Shown piece by piece: positions 5,297 to 7,675 of a stretch of 7,675 bases of DNA. Under the pieces are notes generated by a model, which did no database searches, had not been told where the DNA came from, and was given only the letters and a program-made list of their open reading frames with translations. The stretch's first letter is position 1, and the number at the start of each line of letters is the position of its first letter. Both the position numbers and the translations under genes were made by a program. Origin of the DNA: Deltaproteobacteria bacterium (lineage in GTDB: Bacteria; Desulfobacterota; SM23-61). The DNA lies in the NCBI GenBank assembly GCA_026388915.1, contig JAPLIW010000259.1, positions 1-7,675 of the forward strand, given 5' to 3'.

Positions 5297-5701
5297 ATGG
5301 AGAAGGTAAAGATTGTTGCCCGGTATCTGAATGGTCGAATGATCAAAGGCGTTACCCAGGATTTTGCTCCCACCAAACCCGGCTTTCATATCTTCCCTAC
5401 CGAAGCCGTCAACCCCATGGAGAGCAAAGAAATTCTTCTCCGGGATTTAAAAGCCGTTTTCTTCGTGCGCGATTTTGGAGGGAGGGCGGACTACGACGAG
5501 CGAAAAAAATATGCTTCCGAAGAACGCCCCTCCGGCCGGATTGTGGAGGTGACTTTCAACGACGGGGAAGTCCTGGTGGGTTCAACGCTGGGCTATGATC
5601 CCAAGCGTCCGGGTTTTTTTGTTTTTCCGGCGGATCCGAAGAGCAACAATGCCCGGGTGTTCGCCCTCTCCAAGGCCGTCCGCCTGGTCCGCTATCTTTA
5701 A
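5297..5701 (+). CDS. Uncharacterised two-repeat protein, 134 aa
   Basis: The protein is an internal duplication. Residues 13-34 include GRMIKGVTQDF and KPGFHIFP; residues 90-111 include GEVLVGSTLGY and RPGFFVFP. Each half then ends in a similar strand: LLRDLKAVFFVRDF (47-60) and VFALSKAVRLVRYL (121-134). The likely fold is a pair of small beta-rich modules joined by a charged linker (61-80). No signal peptide or membrane segment, so probably cytoplasmic. From memory this resembles the widespread domain-of-unknown-function family annotated DUF6982, in some cases linked to PilZ-type signalling proteins; the name needs a profile search. The start at 5297 has only a weak AGGTCAGG upstream. An intrinsic terminator follows 28 bp after the stop, so it may be a single-gene transcript. 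Function unknown. Confidence 0.75.
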   Translation: MEKVKIVARYLNGRMIKGVTQDFAPTKPGFHIFPTEAVNPMESKEILLRDLKAVFFVRDFGGRADYDERKKYASEERPSGRIVEVTFNDGEVLVGSTLGYDPKRPGFFVFPADPKSNNARVFALSKAVRLVRYL

Positions 5702-5728
5702 CTCCTTTTCTCCGGGCTGAACTATATC

Positions 5729-5765
5729 TCCTTCTCCTCTCTTGCCGGGAGAAGGAATTTTTTTT
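5729..5765 (+). terminator. Intrinsic terminator directly ahead of the rhodanese gene
   Basis: TCCTTCTCC (5729-5737) pairs perfectly with GGAGAAGGA (5748-5756) around a 10-base loop, then A and eight T's (5758-5765). This is the best terminator of the window. The ribosome-binding site of the next gene (GGGGAGG, 5766-5772) begins at the base after the T-run. It either ends the upstream transcript or works as an attenuator for the rhodanese gene. A second pyrimidine run at about 5703-5714 (CTCCTTTTCTCC) could pair with the same 3' arm, giving a possible alternative fold. Confidence 0.75.
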
Positions 5766-5777
5766 GGGGAGGATTCC

Positions 5778-6197
5778 ATGACCGGTACAAGAAGCAGGAT
5801 GATCTGCGGAATGATCGCCGTCCTCGTCATCCTGGCAATGGGGATCCCTGGGGTCTGGGCCGCGGAAAAAGTCCCCCGCATGACCAAAGAGCAACTGAAA
5901 GAATTGATGGGGAAACCCGACATGGTCATCCTGGATGTCCGGTCCAGCTCAGACTGGGCGAAAGGCCAGACGAAAATCCAGGGAGCGGTCCGGGAAGATC
6001 CCGGTAAACCCACTAAAACATGGGCCGAAAAATACGCCAAGGACAAAACCATTGTCCTCTACTGCGCCTGACCCAACGAAGGAACCAGTGCCCGGGTGGC
6101 ACAGGATATGATCTCCATGGGATTCACCAAGATTTTCGCCCTCCAGGGCGGATGGAATGGTTGGTCCAAGGCCAACTTCCCCATGGAAGCCAAATAA
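5778..6197 (+). CDS. Exported rhodanese-like sulfurtransferase, probable selenoprotein (in-frame UGA at codon 98)
   Basis: Translation from the ATG at 5778 (GGAGG at 5768-5772, 5 bases upstream) gives a signal peptide (hydrophobic core about 9-26, likely cleavage after GVWA) and a single rhodanese domain with LDVRSSSDW (52-60) and TIVLYCA (91-97). A TGA (6069-6071) then interrupts the frame. Reading on in the same frame gives PNEGTSARVAQDM, ending in the typical LQGGWNGWSKANFP and a TAA at 6195-6197. Relatives have YC(A/S)CPNE in this active-site loop, so the TGA replaces the second cysteine, as expected for selenocysteine (CxU loop). A stem-loop with suitable spacing follows. Without recoding the product would be 97 residues lacking the loop arginine and the GGW region. 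Rhodaneses move sulfane sulfur or act in redox; the location is extracytoplasmic. The alternative is a Cys-to-stop mutation or sequencing error. Confidence 0.75.
6085..6105 (+). promoter_or_regulatory. SECIS-like stem-loop downstream of the UGA codon
   Basis: GTGCC (6088-6092) pairs with GGCAC (6098-6102) around the loop CGGGT (6093-6097). Beyond an A-A mismatch, CC (6085-6086) pairs with GG (6104-6105). The loop begins 21 bases after the UGA (6069-6071) and has a G in its first two bases, followed by GGU. These fit the general rules I know for bacterial SECIS elements (short stem, loop about 16-37 bases after UGA, early loop G). Binding by SelB is inferred. Confidence 0.55.
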
Positions 6198-6206
6198 TTT
6201 ACGGTC

Positions 6207-6237
6207 AGACCCCCGCTTTCCTTCCCGGCGGGGGTCT
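6207..6237 (+). terminator. Strong hairpin after the rhodanese gene
   Basis: A perfect 10-bp stem, AGACCCCCGC (6207-6216) with GCGGGGGTCT (6228-6237), with an 11-base loop, starts 10 bases after the rhodanese TAA. A C-run rather than a T-run follows, so it is a non-classical terminator or an RNA-stabilising 3' end. It separates the rhodanese gene from the amidase gene. Confidence 0.5.
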
Positions 6238-6305
6238 CCCCCCTCGAAGAACCGAAAAAGCCTTCCAGATCTCCTCTTTATCTGCCTTTCCGAAAGGAGA
6301 AAACT

Positions 6306-7675
6306 TTGAATACTGCGGATCTATGTTTTTTGCCGGCCGCGGAGATGGTTTCGGCGGTGAAGAAGAAGAAATTATCTCCGGTGGAAATCGTCGATGCTCT
6401 CCTGGCCCGGATCGAAAAGATCAATCCCCAAGTCAACGCCTACTGTACGGTGGTTCCCGAAATGGCCCGCGAGGCGGCCAGGAAAGCCGAGGCGGCAGTC
6501 ATGCGCAAGGGCAAGCTCGGCCCGCTCCATGGCATTCCGGTATCCATAAAAGACCTGACCCCGACCGCGGGAATTCGGACGACCTGGGGGTCCAAAATTT
6601 TCGAGCATTTCGTTCCCGAAGAGGATGCGCTCATCGTCCAGCGGCTAAAGTCGGCGGGAGCCATCGTGATCGGGAAAACCAATACTCCCGAGTTCGGCGC
6701 CGGGGCCAATACGTATAATCAAGTCTTCGGTCCCACCTGGAACCCCTGGAAGCCGGCCTATACTTGCGGAGGTTCCAGCGGGGGGGCCGCCGTGGCCCTG
6801 GCCTGCGGACTCGGCCCTCTGGCCACCGGAAGCGACCTGGGGGGATCTCTCCGAATCCCCGCTTCTTTCTGCGGGGTGGTCGGTTTTCGCACCTCTGCCG
6901 GGCTGGTCCCGATGTATCCGAGTTATTTGGGTTGGGATTCCTTGGCCGTGGAAGGCCCGATGGCCAGGACAGTGGGGGACACGGCGCTCATGCTCTCGGT
7001 GATCGCCGGGCAGGACGATCGGTCTCCCATCTCCTTCCCGGTGGAGACGGAAAAATTCCTGGCTGCGGTCAAAAGACCGAAAATCAAAGGGCTCAAGGTG
7101 GCCTGGAGTCCGGACCTCAAGATCTCCCCCGTGGATCATGAAGTTCACAAGCTGGTGGCTGCCGCTGCCCGGCGGTTCACCGAGCTGGGGTGCAAGGTGG
7201 AACCGGCGGAGCCGGACTTTACGGGGGTGCAGCAGGTCATCCACGTAACCCGCGCGGCCCGCATGGTGGCCCTGCACGGTGAGAAGCTGGAAAAATGGCG
7301 CGACCGGATGAACCCCAACCTGGCCTGGAACATCGAGCAGGGATTTCCACTCACCGCCAAAGAGATCGGGGAAGCGGATAGGGGGAGGACTGCTCTTTAT
7401 CACCGGGTCCGGTACTTCTTTGGAAAGTATGACCTTCTTCTGACTCCCACCGTGGCGCTTCCCCCCTTCCCCCAGGAAATGATCTATCCGAAAGAGATCA
7501 ACGGCAAGCCCATGAAAAACTATCAGGAATGGCTGTACATGACCTATGCCATCACCATGACCGGGCTTCCGGCGATCTCCATTCCCTGCGGCTTTACCCC
7601 CGAAGGCCTGCCCGTGGGCCTGCAGATCGTGGGCCGCAGGCTGGCCGAAACCACCGTGCTGAAGGCCGCCGCCGC
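6306..7675 (+). CDS. Amidase signature family enzyme (partial, C-terminus off window)
   Basis: An open frame of 456 codons runs off the right edge. Start: TTG at 6306, with AAGGAGA (GGAG 6296-6299) 6 bases upstream; the first in-frame ATG (6345) lacks such a site and would cut into the conserved N-terminus. The Ser-cisSer-Lys triad is visible with exact family spacing: Lys82 in PVSIKDL, Ser157 in GGSSGGAAVAL, and nucleophile Ser181 in GSDLGGSLRIPA. IGKTNTPEFG (122-131) and the late LPAISIPCGF and GLPVGLQIVG segments also match. Family members of about 460-490 residues hydrolyse C-N bonds of amides; some serve as GatA in tRNA amidation. The relaxed middle region and the absence of gatB/gatC nearby make a stand-alone amidase more likely than GatA. 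No signal peptide: cytoplasmic. Nearly complete; only a short C-terminal part is missing. Substrate unknown. Confidence 0.9.
   Translation, partial: MNTADLCFLPAAEMVSAVKKKKLSPVEIVDALLARIEKINPQVNAYCTVVPEMAREAARKAEAAVMRKGKLGPLHGIPVSIKDLTPTAGIRTTWGSKIFEHFVPEEDALIVQRLKSAGAIVIGKTNTPEFGAGANTYNQVFGPTWNPWKPAYTCGGSSGGAAVALACGLGPLATGSDLGGSLRIPASFCGVVGFRTSAGLVPMYPSYLGWDSLAVEGPMARTVGDTALMLSVIAGQDDRSPISFPVETEKFLAAVKRPKIKGLKVAWSPDLKISPVDHEVHKLVAAAARRFTELGCKVEPAEPDFTGVQQVIHVTRAARMVALHGEKLEKWRDRMNPNLAWNIEQGFPLTAKEIGEADRGRTALYHRVRYFFGKYDLLLTPTVALPPFPQEMIYPKEINGKPMKNYQEWLYMTYAITMTGLPAISIPCGFTPEGLPVGLQIVGRRLAETTVLKAAA

Noticed and set aside
5778..6071. Interpretation of the rhodanese as a genuine 97-residue truncated protein
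   Set aside because: It would lack the loop arginine and the conserved GGW region, and intact in-frame coding sequence continues after the UGA, so recoding or a recent mutation is more likely than a functional short form.
6020..6718. Plus-strand frame covering the rhodanese 3' end and the amidase 5' end
   Set aside because: It is out of frame with both recognisable proteins, runs through the strong hairpin at 6207-6237 and has a composition typical of an off-frame reading.
6645..7403. 252-codon minus-strand frame opposite the amidase
   Set aside because: The amidase triad with exact spacing is on the plus strand; the antisense frame is a shadow.
1..7675. CRISPR arrays, tRNA and rRNA genes
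   Set aside because: No regularly spaced direct repeats beyond the two-copy 11-base repeat at 3151-3189, and no cloverleaf or rRNA-like segment was recognised on either strand by eye.

Overview
The window is a GC-rich bacterial chromosome segment. It looks like an anaerobic deltaproteobacterium-type organism (Desulfobacterota/Syntrophobacterales-like) or a relative. This rests on the mix of families: a tandem MshEN/T2SSE_N protein, a glutamine-amidotransferase-like protein joined to a CysS-type C-terminal domain, WrbA, and a rhodanese whose frame is interrupted by a UGA that reads well as selenocysteine. The placement is an inference; no rRNA or other taxonomic marker is present.

Layout. 1-608 (minus strand): a small uncharacterised protein followed 37 bp downstream by a protein made of T2SSE_N/MshEN repeats that runs off the left edge. 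609-1021: an intergenic stretch with an AT-rich 7-bp inverted repeat and a GC-rich hairpin, and no convincing gene. 1022-1420: a small protein with one C-terminal membrane anchor. 1421-1888: a gene-free stretch dominated by a nested inverted-repeat element. 1889-3965: a two-gene plus-strand unit, an S51/GAT1-like protein fused to a CysS C-terminal domain and then a nucleoside-phosphorylase-family protein. A repeat-derived hairpin module sits at their junction. 3966-4227: a spacer with a near-perfect 28-bp palindrome. 4228-4842: WrbA, followed by tandem hairpins. 4719-5165 (minus strand): a small exported helical protein with a good sigma70-type promoter, whose frame runs antisense into the 3' end of wrbA. 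5297-5701: a small protein built from two copies of one motif. 5729-5765: a textbook intrinsic terminator lying directly before the ribosome-binding site of the next gene. 5778-6197: an exported single-domain rhodanese with an in-frame UGA at codon 98 and a SECIS-like stem-loop just downstream. 6207-6237: a strong hairpin. 6306-7675: an amidase-signature enzyme, complete at its N-terminus and cut by the right edge.

How the genes fit together. Most of the window is metabolic or accessory material in short transcription units rather than one large operon. The GAT1-like/CysS fusion and the phosphorylase-like protein probably share a transcript and may share a salvage or cleavage role, which I cannot name. 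The most interesting item is the putative selenocysteine rhodanese: intact coding sequence continues for 41 codons past the UGA to a normal stop, the UGA sits in the cysteine-bearing active-site loop, and a hairpin with suitable spacing follows it. The terminator just upstream of this gene suggests its expression may be controlled by attenuation, or at least insulated from the upstream gene.
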